A stretch of 33,528 nucleotides of DNA from CALMFQ01 sp964495595 (GTDB lineage: Bacteria > Pseudomonadota > Gammaproteobacteria > Burkholderiales > SCOH01). The notes below the pieces were generated by a model. That model did not search any database. It was not told the DNA's origin and saw only the letters and a program-made list of their open reading frames with translations. Position numbers and translations under genes: made by a program. Shown piece after piece: positions 16,474-24,279 of this stretch (its first letter is position 1; the number at the start of each line of letters is the position of its first letter). The stretch is from positions 1 through 33,528 of the forward strand of contig CAZBWH010000033.1 of NCBI GenBank assembly GCA_964495595.1, written 5' to 3'.

Positions 16474-17628
16474 TCAACTTTCGTGTAGTGCCTCTGTCAG
16501 CTTATCGACCACATGGCAGAAATCTTGATCCGCCAGAGCAGCAAACAAGGGCAGCGACATAGCACGCCGGTAGTAGGCTTCGGCCACCGGAAAATCGCCT
16601 GGCCCGAAACCGAGCTCGCGATAATACGGCTGCAGGTGCACCGGAATGTAATGGACGTTCACACCGATCCCCGCCTGCCGCAGGGAATCGAATACCGGTT
16701 TACGCCGTTCGGGATCGGATAGCTGTATCACGTACAGGTGCCAGGCCGACAAGATGTCCTGCCGTTCGGCCGGCAAGACAAGATCGAGGCCGGCCAAGGC
16801 TTGGGCGTAGCGTTCGGCCCAATGGCGGCGACGCTGGATGAAACCGTCGAGACTCGCCATCTGGCTCTCCCCCAGCGCCGCCTGGATGTCGGTCATGCGG
16901 TAATTGAAGCCGAGCTCGATCTGCTGGTAATACCACGCGCCATCCGCAGGCCCCTGCATCTCGGCCGGATCGCGGGTGATGCCGTGCGAACGCAGGCGCA
17001 CCAGTTTGCGGTACAGGTCCTCGCGGTTGGTCAGCAACATGCCGCCTTCACCGCTGGTGACGATTTTCACCGGGTGGAAACTGAACACCGTGACATCGGA
17101 ATACTGGCAGCAGCCGACCGGCTGCCCGCGATACTCGCCGCCGATGGCATGGGAAGCATCTTCGATCACGGCAATGCCGTAGTGCTGCGCCAGCCGGTGA
17201 ATCTCGGCCATGTCACAGGAGTGGCCGGCGAAATGCACCGGCACCAGCACATCCGGCAGCCGCCCCTGCTTGTCGGCGGCAGCCAGCTTTTCCGCCAATG
17301 CCGCCGGGTCCAGGTTGTAACAGCGCGGGTCGATATCGACGAAATCGACCTCGGCACCGCAATAGCGGCCGCAATTGGCCGATGCGACGAAGGTGTTAGG
17401 CGATGTCCACAGCCGGCCGCCGGGCTTGAGCCCCAGCGCCTGGCAGGCCAGATGCAGCGCTGCCGTCGCGTTCGACACGGCGACGGCAAAACGCGCACCG
17501 CAGCGGGCAGCGACGCTGGCTTCGAAGCGTTCGATGGCCGGGCCTTGGGTCAGCCAGTCCGAACGCAACACGGCCACCACGGCAGCAATGTCATCCTCGC
17601 TGATCGATTGGCGGCCGTAAGGAATCAT
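16474..17628 (-). CDS. pseC: UDP-4-amino-4,6-dideoxy-N-acetyl-beta-L-altrosamine transaminase
   Basis: This 384-residue PLP-dependent aminotransferase of the DegT/DnrJ/EryC1 family aminates C4 of the PseB product using glutamate. The PLP lysine is K188 in FSFHPVKIVTSGEGG, and the pyridine-binding Asp is D157 in VIEDASHA. The N-terminus MIPYGRQSISEDD is typical of PseC. It overlaps pseB by 4 bases (ATGA) and is followed after 4 bases by the divergent NeuB gene. Position right behind pseB and the family signature make the call strong. Confidence 0.94.
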   Translation of the reverse strand: MIPYGRQSISEDDIAAVVAVLRSDWLTQGPAIERFEASVAARCGARFAVAVSNATAALHLACQALGLKPGGRLWTSPNTFVASANCGRYCGAEVDFVDIDPRCYNLDPAALAEKLAAADKQGRLPDVLVPVHFAGHSCDMAEIHRLAQHYGIAVIEDASHAIGGEYRGQPVGCCQYSDVTVFSFHPVKIVTSGEGGMLLTNREDLYRKLVRLRSHGITRDPAEMQGPADGAWYYQQIELGFNYRMTDIQAALGESQMASLDGFIQRRRHWAERYAQALAGLDLVLPAERQDILSAWHLYVIQLSDPERRKPVFDSLRQAGIGVNVHYIPVHLQPYYRELGFGPGDFPVAEAYYRRAMSLPLFAALADQDFCHVVDKLTEALHES

Positions 17629-18620
17629 GCCGGTTGCACCAGTTGCCGAATCTCATCCACCGAGAGGAACCAGGGATTGTTGTCCGAGCTGTATTTGAAG
17701 CCTTCGACCACCGGCACACCGGTTTCGCCAAGCGCGTTGGTGGTGTGATCCTGTTCGACGGCAACGAAACTGATCGACGGCCGGATGACGTAATGATCGG
17801 CGAACTCCAGCGTCAGCCGGCTGTCGTCACGCGGCACCATGAGTTCGTGCAGTTTTTCTCCAGGACGGATGCCAATGATCCGGTGAGGCAGATCGGGCGC
17901 CATGGCGTGTGCTAGATCGACCATCCGTGCCGACGGGATTTTCGGCACGAACAGCTCGCCACCCTGCATGCGGCTGAAGTTTTTCAAGACAAATTCGACG
18001 CCCTGCTCCAGCGTGATCCAGAAGCGGGTCATCCGGTCGTCGGTCAGCGGCAGCTCGGTCGCGCCTTCGGCAATCAAGCGGCTGAACAGCGGCACGACCG
18101 AGCCACGCGAGCCGACCACATTGCCGTAGCGCACGACCGCAAACCGGGTGCGCTTGCCGCCGGCAATATTGTTGGCCGCGACAAACAGCTTGTCGGACAG
18201 CAGCTTGGTGGCGCCGTAGAGGTTGGCCGGGCTGGCGGCCTTGTCGGTCGACAGGGCAATCACCTTCTCAACGCCGTTTTCGATGGCGGCGTTGATCACG
18301 TGTTCGGCACCCGAGACGTTGGTGCGAATGCATTCGGTCGGATTGTATTCCGCCGCTGGCACTTGCTTCAGCGCTGCGGCATGCACCACGAAGTCGATGC
18401 CGCGCATCGCCTGCTTGAGTCGTTCCGGGTCGCGCACGTCGCCGAGGAAATAGCGCATGCAAGGCTGGTTGAACTCGGCCTGCATTTCATACTGCTTCAG
18501 CTCGTCGCGCGAAAACACCACCAGCCGGCGCGGGTTGTAACGCGACAGTACGGTGCGGATGAATTTGCGGCCGAACGAGCCGGTGCCGCCGGTGATCAGG
18601 ATGGATTTGTCGTTGAACAT
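17625..18620 (-). CDS. pseB: UDP-N-acetylglucosamine 4,6-dehydratase (inverting)
   Basis: This 331-residue extended SDR carries out the first pseudaminic acid step: 4,6-dehydration of UDP-GlcNAc with C5 inversion. The NAD(P) motif TGGTGSFG is at 10-17. The segment ALSTDKAASPANLYGATK carries the altered catalytic D-K pair that is characteristic of these inverting dehydratases, followed by YGATK. The start is the ATG at 18620 (MFNDKSILITGG) with GGAG upstream; a longer frame to 18884 runs antisense to nothing real and overlaps def. It begins only 11 bases after the def stop, so it is probably part of a transcript that starts upstream of mtnP. Confidence 0.95.
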   Translation of the reverse strand: MFNDKSILITGGTGSFGRKFIRTVLSRYNPRRLVVFSRDELKQYEMQAEFNQPCMRYFLGDVRDPERLKQAMRGIDFVVHAAALKQVPAAEYNPTECIRTNVSGAEHVINAAIENGVEKVIALSTDKAASPANLYGATKLLSDKLFVAANNIAGGKRTRFAVVRYGNVVGSRGSVVPLFSRLIAEGATELPLTDDRMTRFWITLEQGVEFVLKNFSRMQGGELFVPKIPSARMVDLAHAMAPDLPHRIIGIRPGEKLHELMVPRDDSRLTLEFADHYVIRPSISFVAVEQDHTTNALGETGVPVVEGFKYSSDNNPWFLSVDEIRQLVQPA

Positions 18621-18631
18621 GGGCGCTCCAG

Positions 18632-19189
18632 TCAGTGGCTGGCCACGGCGGCCGGCTGGCCGGTGTGCTCGGGAAACAGGGTGTCGGTGAAGCCAAACCG
18701 GGTCAGGTCGCGGATTCGCTGCGGGTACAACACACCGTCGAGATGATCGCACTCGTGCTGCGCCACCCGTGCATGAAAACCGCTGACGCTGCGGTCGATC
18801 GGATTGCCGGACGGGTCGCAGCCCTGATAGCGCACGCTGGCGGCCCGGCCGACCTGGCCGCGCAGGCCGGGCAGCGACAGGCAACCTTCCCAGGCCAGCT
18901 CGACGGTGGTATCAAGGACGGTGAGCACCGGGTTGATCAGCACGGTGTACGGCACATGGCCGGCATCGGGGTAACGCGGGTTATTCAGCGGCTCGTGGCT
19001 GCCGAAGATCACTACCCGCAGATCGACGCCGATCTGCGGAGCAGCCAGGCCGGCGCCATTCAGGGCGATCATGGTGTCGTGCATGTCCTGGATCAGCGCG
19101 TGCAGTTCAGCAGTGTCGAACCGACACACCGGCCGGGCAACCTGCAGCAGGCACGGGTCGCCCATTTTCAATACCGGCTTAATCGGCAT
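18632..19189 (-). CDS. def: Peptide deformylase
   Basis: This encodes a 185-residue metalloprotease-like enzyme that removes the formyl group from the N-terminal methionine of new proteins. All three motifs are present: GAGLAAPQ (45-52), EGCLS (101-105, metal ligand C103) and HECDH (145-149, two His ligands and the catalytic Glu). The ATG at 19189 gives the usual N-terminus MPIKPVLKMGDP; it overlaps the end of mtnP by 11 bases. It is not next to a methionyl-tRNA formyltransferase gene and may be a second copy in the genome, which cannot be checked here. Confidence 0.95.
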   Translation of the reverse strand: MPIKPVLKMGDPCLLQVARPVCRFDTAELHALIQDMHDTMIALNGAGLAAPQIGVDLRVVIFGSHEPLNNPRYPDAGHVPYTVLINPVLTVLDTTVELAWEGCLSLPGLRGQVGRAASVRYQGCDPSGNPIDRSVSGFHARVAQHECDHLDGVLYPQRIRDLTRFGFTDTLFPEHTGQPAAVASH

Positions 19190-19925
19190 TGGTTTCCACG
19201 ACATACTCAAGGATGGTGCGCACCCGGTGCATGGCCTCGTCGAGCACCACGCCGACGTTGTCGATGTCGATGCCCTTGCGGCTTTCGCCACGTCCGGCGG
19301 CGTGGTTGGCCACTACGGCCAGCGAAGCGTAGGAGATACCCTGCTCACGCGCCAGCGCGGCCTCCGGCATGCCGGTCATGCCGACCAGGTCGCAGCCATC
19401 ACGCTCCATTCGGTTGATTTCGGCGGCGGTTTCCAGCCGCGGGCCCTGGGTTGCGCCGTACACGCCGCCATCGTGCAACTCGATCCTGGCGGCCCTGGCC
19501 GCTTTCAGCACCAGCTTGCGGAGTCTTGGGCAATAGGGCTCGGTGAAATCGACGTGAGTGACCGGCTTTTCGCCACCTTCGAAAAAGGTGAATTTGCGGC
19601 CGTAGGTGTAGTCGATCAACTGATTGGCCAGCACCAGCGTGCCAGGGCCGAATTCATCGCGGATACCGCCGACCGACGCAACGGCGACGATGCGGGTGAT
19701 GCTTTGCGATGCCAGCGCCCAGATATTGGCGCGGTAATTGATTTCGTGCGGCGGGATGGTGTGGCCGTAGCCGTGCCGCGCCAGAAACACGACGTTGTGA
19801 TCATTGATCCGGCCGTAGGTCAGCGCACCGGAGGGCTCGCCATACGGGGTGCGGATGACTTGCCGATGCGTGATTTCCAGATTGGCCAGTTGGGTCATCC
19901 CCGTTCCGCCGATGATTGCCAGCAT
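19179..19925 (-). CDS. mtnP: S-methyl-5'-thioinosine/thioadenosine phosphorylase
   Basis: This 248-residue purine nucleoside phosphorylase-family enzyme (PNP/MTAP) splits methylthio-nucleosides from polyamine metabolism. The start MLAIIGGTGM contains the phosphate-binding GGTG, and HGYGHTIPPHEINYRANI and ATQGPRLET are MTAP signatures. The NHAAG segment near the end holds the purine-binding region. In Pseudomonas the close relative prefers methylthioinosine, and which substrate is used here is not decided. The ATG at 19925 has a clear AGGAG site; an in-frame extension to 20057 crosses the galU terminator and is rejected. It is the first gene after that terminator and probably leads the transcript that includes def and the pse genes. 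Confidence 0.9.
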   Translation of the reverse strand: MLAIIGGTGMTQLANLEITHRQVIRTPYGEPSGALTYGRINDHNVVFLARHGYGHTIPPHEINYRANIWALASQSITRIVAVASVGGIRDEFGPGTLVLANQLIDYTYGRKFTFFEGGEKPVTHVDFTEPYCPRLRKLVLKAARAARIELHDGGVYGATQGPRLETAAEINRMERDGCDLVGMTGMPEAALAREQGISYASLAVVANHAAGRGESRKGIDIDNVGVVLDEAMHRVRTILEYVVETNAD

Positions 19926-19946
19926 ACAAACTCCTCGAAAACCATT

Positions 19947-19964
19947 GCCTGCCAATGGGCAGGC
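19947..19964 (-). other. Leader hairpin of mtnP
   Basis: A perfect 7-bp stem GCCTGCC/GGCAGGC with a 4-base loop lies 21 bases upstream of the mtnP ATG, ahead of its ribosome binding site. It could be a second, weak terminator behind the galU terminator (GGTTTTCG follows on the minus strand) or an mRNA leader structure. Confidence 0.4.
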
Positions 19965-19984
19965 GCGTGGGTTAATTATGGGAA

Positions 19985-20019
19985 AGAAAAACAGGCCGCG
20001 CCAGTATTGACGCGGCCTG
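19985..20019 (-). terminator. Intrinsic terminator of galU
   Basis: On the minus strand a 9-bp perfect stem CAGGCCGCG/CGCGGCCTG (19992-20000 and 20011-20019) with a 10-base loop is followed directly by TTTTTCTTT. It lies about 50 bases after the galU stop codon and separates galU from mtnP. Confidence 0.88.
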
Positions 20020-20069
20020 CAGCGATAAATCAGTGTGCTGGCAAAGCGGTCACCCAAGTCTGTCAGAGG

Positions 20070-20948
20070 CTAGTTCATGCCCTGACAGAAGGTTTTCAGA
20101 TAGTCGGTAAATTCCCGCCCCACCTCCGGGTGCTTCATGCCATACGCCAGCGTGGCTTTCAGATAGCCCAGCTTGGAGCCGCAATCGTAGCGGATGCCGT
20201 CGAACTCCTGCGCAAACACCGCCTCGTATTTGAGCAATGCAGCAATGCCGTCGGTGAGCTGGATTTCGCCGCCGGCACCCGGCTGCACATTGAGCAGCAG
20301 GTCGAAAATGCGCGGAGTGAGGATGTAGCGGCCCACCACGGCGAGCGTCGACGGCGCAGCCTCGGGCTTCGGCTTTTCGACGATCGTTTCTACCCGGTGA
20401 AAGCGCTCGGCCTCTGCGCCGGCCTTGACAATGCCGTAGGAGCCGGTTTCCTCGCGTGCCACGTTCTGCACGCCCAGAATCGAGCAGTGGGTGCGATCGA
20501 ACTGATCAACCATCTGCAGCATGACTGAAGTGCGGGCATCGACCAGGTCATCGGCCAGAATCACCGCAAACGGCTCGTTACCGACGACCGGCTGCGCGCA
20601 CAGCACCGCATGCCCCAGGCCCAGAGCTTCGGTCTGGCGGATGTAGATGCAGGTGACGTTTTTCGGGATGATTTTCTGCACCAGTTCCAGCATCTGGTGC
20701 TTGTTGCGCGCTTCCAGCTCGGTTTCCAGCTCGTAGGCCTTGTCGAAATGATCCTCGATCGAGCGCTTGTTGCGGCCGGTAATAAAGATCAGATCGGTGA
20801 TGCCAGCCTCGATCGCCTCTTCGACCGCATACTGGATCAGGGGCTTGTCAACCACCGGCATCATCTCCTTCGGGCTGGCCTTGGTGGCAGGCAGGAAGCG
20901 GGTGCCCATGCCGGCAACCGGGAATACGGCTTTACGAACTTTTTGCAT
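20070..20948 (-). CDS. galU: UTP-glucose-1-phosphate uridylyltransferase
   Basis: This 292-residue nucleotidyltransferase makes UDP-glucose from UTP and glucose-1-phosphate for surface polysaccharides and galactose metabolism. The N-terminal signature VFPVAGMGTRFLPATKASPKEM starts at residue 8, and VEKPKPEAAPSTLAVVGRY and GGEIQLTDGI are typical GalU segments. The ATG at 20948 has an AGGA ribosome binding site. It lies 48 bases after ligA and ends at a strong intrinsic terminator. Its length is normal. Confidence 0.96.
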   Translation of the reverse strand: MQKVRKAVFPVAGMGTRFLPATKASPKEMMPVVDKPLIQYAVEEAIEAGITDLIFITGRNKRSIEDHFDKAYELETELEARNKHQMLELVQKIIPKNVTCIYIRQTEALGLGHAVLCAQPVVGNEPFAVILADDLVDARTSVMLQMVDQFDRTHCSILGVQNVAREETGSYGIVKAGAEAERFHRVETIVEKPKPEAAPSTLAVVGRYILTPRIFDLLLNVQPGAGGEIQLTDGIAALLKYEAVFAQEFDGIRYDCGSKLGYLKATLAYGMKHPEVGREFTDYLKTFCQGMN

Positions 20949-20996
20949 ACAGGGTCCTGATCAACACAGACGCCGGCCGGCGTCCGGGGTTATACA

Positions 20997-23051
20997 TCAA
21001 TCCTGCAACAGGCCCAGCAGTTGCGCCTCATCGAGAATCGCAATGCCCAGCTCCTGCGCCTTGGCCAATTTGCTGCCAGCATCAGCGCCAGCTACCACAT
21101 AGTGGGTCTTTTTCGACACGCTACCGGCCACCTTGCCGCCAGCTGCCTCGATTCTCGCCTTGGCATCATCGCGGCTGAGGGTGGGCAGCGTACCGGTCAG
21201 CACGAATGTCTTGCCGGCCAGTCTGGCATCGGCAGATGACACGACGTCGATCGGCGGCCACTGCACCCCGGCAGCGCGCAGCTGGCCAATGACTTCGAGA
21301 TTGTGCGGCTCGGCAAAAAAATCGCGCAAGCTCTGCGCCACCACCGGGCCAACGTCCGGCACCGCCAGCAGTTGCTCGACTGTGGCATGAAGCAGCGGCT
21401 CGATGTCGCCGAACTGGCGGGCCAGGTCTTTCGCCGTTGTCTCACCGACGTTGCGAATTCCCAGCGCGTAAATGAAGCGCGGCAAGCTGGTGGTCTTGCT
21501 GGCCTCGATGGCAGCCAGCAGGTTGCCGGCCGATTTGTCTGCCATCCGGTCGAGCCCGGCCAGGCCGGCCCGATCCAGCCGGTAGAGGTCAGCCGGCGTG
21601 TGCACCAGGCCGGCATCGACAAGCTGCTCGATCAGCTTGTCACCCAGACCGTCGATGTTCATCGCCTTGCGGCTGGCAAAATGCCACAGCGCCTGCTTGC
21701 GCTGCGCCGATCAGACTAGCCCGCCGCTACAGCGGCTGATCGCCTCGCCCTCCTCCTTCACCACGTGCGAACCGCACACCGGGCAGCTATCGGGCATGTC
21801 GAACGGGGTGAATGCCGGCTCCTGCACTGCCTCAAACAAATCCTGGCCTGGCACGGCACGGCACGGCCGGCGCTCGGGCAGGATGCGCACCACTTCCGGG
21901 ATCACGTCCCCGGCGCGGCGCACGACCACGCTGTCGCCCACCCGCACATCCTTGCGCCGGATTTCGTCTTCGTTGTGCAGGGTGGCATTGGTCACGGTCA
22001 CGCCGCCAACGAACACGGGCGCCAGCCGGGCCACCGGGGTCAGGGCGCCAGTGCGGCCCACCTGAATGTCGATCGCCTCGACGGTGGTCACCGCCTCTTC
22101 GGCCGGGTATTTGTGCGCAATGGCGAACCGTGGCGCTCGCGAGACGAAGCCCAGCTCCTGCTGCGCTGCCAGCGAATTGACCTTGTAGACCACGCCGTCG
22201 ATGTCGAACGGCAGCGTCGGGCGCTGGCGGCCAATCGCGGCGTAATAGTCGAGCAGCCCCTGCACGCCCCGGACCACTGCACGCAGCCCACACAACGGCA
22301 GATGCAGCTCGCCCAGCCAGTCCATCAGCCCGGCCTGGCTGCGCAGCGCCGGCCCACCCTCGATCACGCCGACGTTGTAGGCAAAAAAGGTCAGCCGCCG
22401 GCTGGCGGTAATGCGCGAATCAAGCTGGCGCAGACTGCCTGCGGCGGCGTTGCGCGGGTTGGCAAACCGCTTGTCGCCCTTGCTGTCCTGCTCCAGATTC
22501 AGGCGCTCGAAATCAGCGCGCTGCATCAGCACCTCGCCGCGCACCTCGACCAGCGCCGGCAGGTTGGCCCCGGCCAGTCTGAGCGGAATATTGCGGATGG
22601 TGCGGATATTCGCGCTGACATCTTCGCCGGTGTAGCCATCGCCACGGGTAGCGGCCTGGGTCAGCACGCCGTTGACGTAAGTCAGACTGATGGCCAGGCC
22701 GTCGAATTTCGGCCCGACTTCGTATTCGACCTCGCCGGCGACGACATCGCGCACCTTGCGATCGAACGCCTCGACCTCTTCGGCGCTAAATGCATTGTTG
22801 AGCGACAACATTGGGGTGCGGTGGCTGACCGGCTGGAACGCCGGCAACGGGGCGCCGCCGACCCGCTGGGTGGGCGAATCGGCAGTCAGCAGATCGGGGT
22901 ATTGCGCCTCGAGCTGCTGCAGTTCGCCAAACAGCCGATCGTATTCGGCATCGGGAATCTGCGGATCGTCGAGGACGTAATAGCGGTGATTGTGGAACGC
23001 AAGCTGCTCGCGCAGCAAGGCGGCACGTGCCGCCGGCTGGAGATCGACCAT
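20997..23051 (-). CDS. ligA: NAD-dependent DNA ligase, interrupted by an in-frame TGA
   Basis: Read through a single in-frame TGA at 21711-21713, this is a full-length LigA of 684 codons, the enzyme that seals nicks in replication and repair with NAD+. The adenylation domain has the active-site lysine K115 in KFDG. The zinc finger has C423, C426 and C441, spaced as in E. coli C408, C411 and C426. The fourth ligand (E. coli C432) is exactly the TGA, codon 447. The frame continues with SAQRKQALWHFASRKAMNIDG, then helix-hairpin-helix repeats and a C-terminal BRCT domain (GKTFVLTGTLPTLSRDDA). As written, translation gives a 446-residue piece (21711-23051), and a possible restart at 21662 gives 221 residues. 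A sequence error or a TGC-to-TGA mutation is most likely. It follows zipA by 12 bases. Confidence 0.9.
21711..21713 (-). other. In-frame TGA at the fourth zinc-ligand cysteine codon of ligA
   Basis: The plus-strand TCA reads TGA on the coding strand, between GGLV and SAQRKQAL, where homologues have Cys. Homology resumes in the same frame immediately afterwards, so this is a nonsense or recoded codon and not a frameshift. A 6-bp stem CAGCGC/GCGCTG with a 6-base loop (21687-21704) starts six bases downstream of the TGA. Confidence 0.9.
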
Positions 23052-23063
23052 GGGAGCGCCCCG

Positions 23064-24164
23064 TCAGGCAAACAGGCGCAGGGCCAGCAGGCTGCCCGGC
23101 TCGATGCCACGAGCCTGCATGCGGCCGTAGATGTCGGCCAGTTGTCGTTTGATGGCGCTGACGCTCTGCTCGTTCAAAGGCCGGCGATTGTCGTCGACCA
23201 GCTCGCCGTCGACCGAGTCGGCCAGATGGCGGGCCAGGCCGATCACCCGATCGAACACAGCCACGCCTCCAACCACCCGTGGCACGTCGAACAGCAGCGT
23301 GACGGCATTGACGCGCATCTGGCGAATGGTGGCAGACGAGAAGGATTCCTGGCCCAGATTGCACAGCGAGAACAGGTTCTGCCCCTGCTCGTTGCGGTAA
23401 TGAAACATGCCGTCTTCGGCCAGCTCCATGCCGGCGGCCTCACACAATGAGCGGATCTTGGTCGCGGGAAACGGCGTTCCCTCACGGCTGACGATATTCA
23501 GCCCGATCAGGACATCGACTTCGGCGCAGAAGGCATCCAGATCACCTGCGGCCTGCAAGGCCGGCTGGCGTTGCGGCAAGTCGAGCTGGGCACCGATATC
23601 GTCAGCCAGTGCGCGTACGATGCGGATGAATTCGAGCATCTGGCTTTCGCTGACCGGGCCCTTGCGGTCAGCCAGCTGCAGGCCGGCACGGATTTGTGCG
23701 TAATTGCCGGCGGCGCCGGGGGCAATCGGCTGCCAGCTCTCGCCGTCAATCAGCCCCATCCAGCGCACCGGCTTGCCCAGTTGCGCGGCGTCTTCGATTG
23801 CTACCAGCACCTGGTGTACCGCGACCGGCTCGTTCGGCAGGATGTCGGCGACGAAATCCACTACCGCATCCAGCACCGGGTCGACTCGTGACAGGGTGGC
23901 CATCGGCGCACCCGCCGCCTGTGTGCTGTCGCGGGGGACGGTGGCCGAGACGGGCATCCCGAGGCTGGGCTCCAGCCGGGGTTGATCGCTGCTGGCGCGG
24001 GCGGCGGTCTTGGGGCGCGGATCGAGCAGCACGTCCTGCGCCGATTTGTCGAATGCCTGCTCTGCCTTGCGGCGGAAGCTGCGCTCCTGCCACCAGTTGA
24101 GGCCCAGCACGGCACCCACGATGACAATGCCGGCAATGATCATTCCGATTTGAAAGTCACTCAT
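23064..24164 (-). CDS. zipA: Cell division protein ZipA
   Basis: This 366-residue inner membrane protein anchors FtsZ to the membrane at the division site. It has a single N-terminal membrane segment (about 6-24, IGMIIAGIVIVGAVLGLNW) followed by a positively charged stretch (QERSFRRK), a variable linker to about 120, and a C-terminal ZipA FtsZ-binding domain (about 215-366; segments LIGLNIVSREGTPFPA and FHYRNEQGQNLFSLCNL). It lies between smc and ligA, the usual order in this part of the betaproteobacteria. A terminator-like hairpin sits just upstream of its start. Confidence 0.93.
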   Translation of the reverse strand: MSDFQIGMIIAGIVIVGAVLGLNWWQERSFRRKAEQAFDKSAQDVLLDPRPKTAARASSDQPRLEPSLGMPVSATVPRDSTQAAGAPMATLSRVDPVLDAVVDFVADILPNEPVAVHQVLVAIEDAAQLGKPVRWMGLIDGESWQPIAPGAAGNYAQIRAGLQLADRKGPVSESQMLEFIRIVRALADDIGAQLDLPQRQPALQAAGDLDAFCAEVDVLIGLNIVSREGTPFPATKIRSLCEAAGMELAEDGMFHYRNEQGQNLFSLCNLGQESFSSATIRQMRVNAVTLLFDVPRVVGGVAVFDRVIGLARHLADSVDGELVDDNRRPLNEQSVSAIKRQLADIYGRMQARGIEPGSLLALRLFA

Positions 24165-24180
24165 ACACGGGATCGAGATT

Positions 24181-24208
24181 AAAAAAGGGGCGGCCGAATC
24201 ATGGCCGC
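24181..24208 (-). terminator. Intrinsic terminator between smc and zipA
   Basis: On the minus strand the 6-bp stem GCGGCC/GGCCGC (24190-24195 and 24203-24208, loop of 7) is followed by CCCC and then TTTTTT. It is about 70 bases after the smc stop and only 16 bases before the zipA ATG, so it may terminate or attenuate read-through into zipA. Confidence 0.72.
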
Positions 24209-24279
24209 AACTTTCCTATTGTCCTGTATGACTACGGCAAGAACAACCATTTTCGTTCATAAACACATGCTTCTCGACA

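Noticed and set aside
20021..20040. ATAAATCAGTG near the galU terminator, resembling the MITE end
   Set aside because: Only about 9 bases match, with no partner repeat or target duplication nearby; likely chance.
21687..21704. Stem after the ligA TGA as a selenocysteine insertion element
   Set aside because: Only 6 bp, lacks a convincing bacterial SECIS loop, and falls on conserved codons; kept only as a weak alternative.
21765..23450. 561-codon plus-strand open frame
   Set aside because: Antisense to ligA and zipA, with no recognisable protein features.
24209..24279. Sigma-70 promoter for zipA
   Set aside because: Only weak -35 and -10 matches, and it would lie ahead of the terminator.
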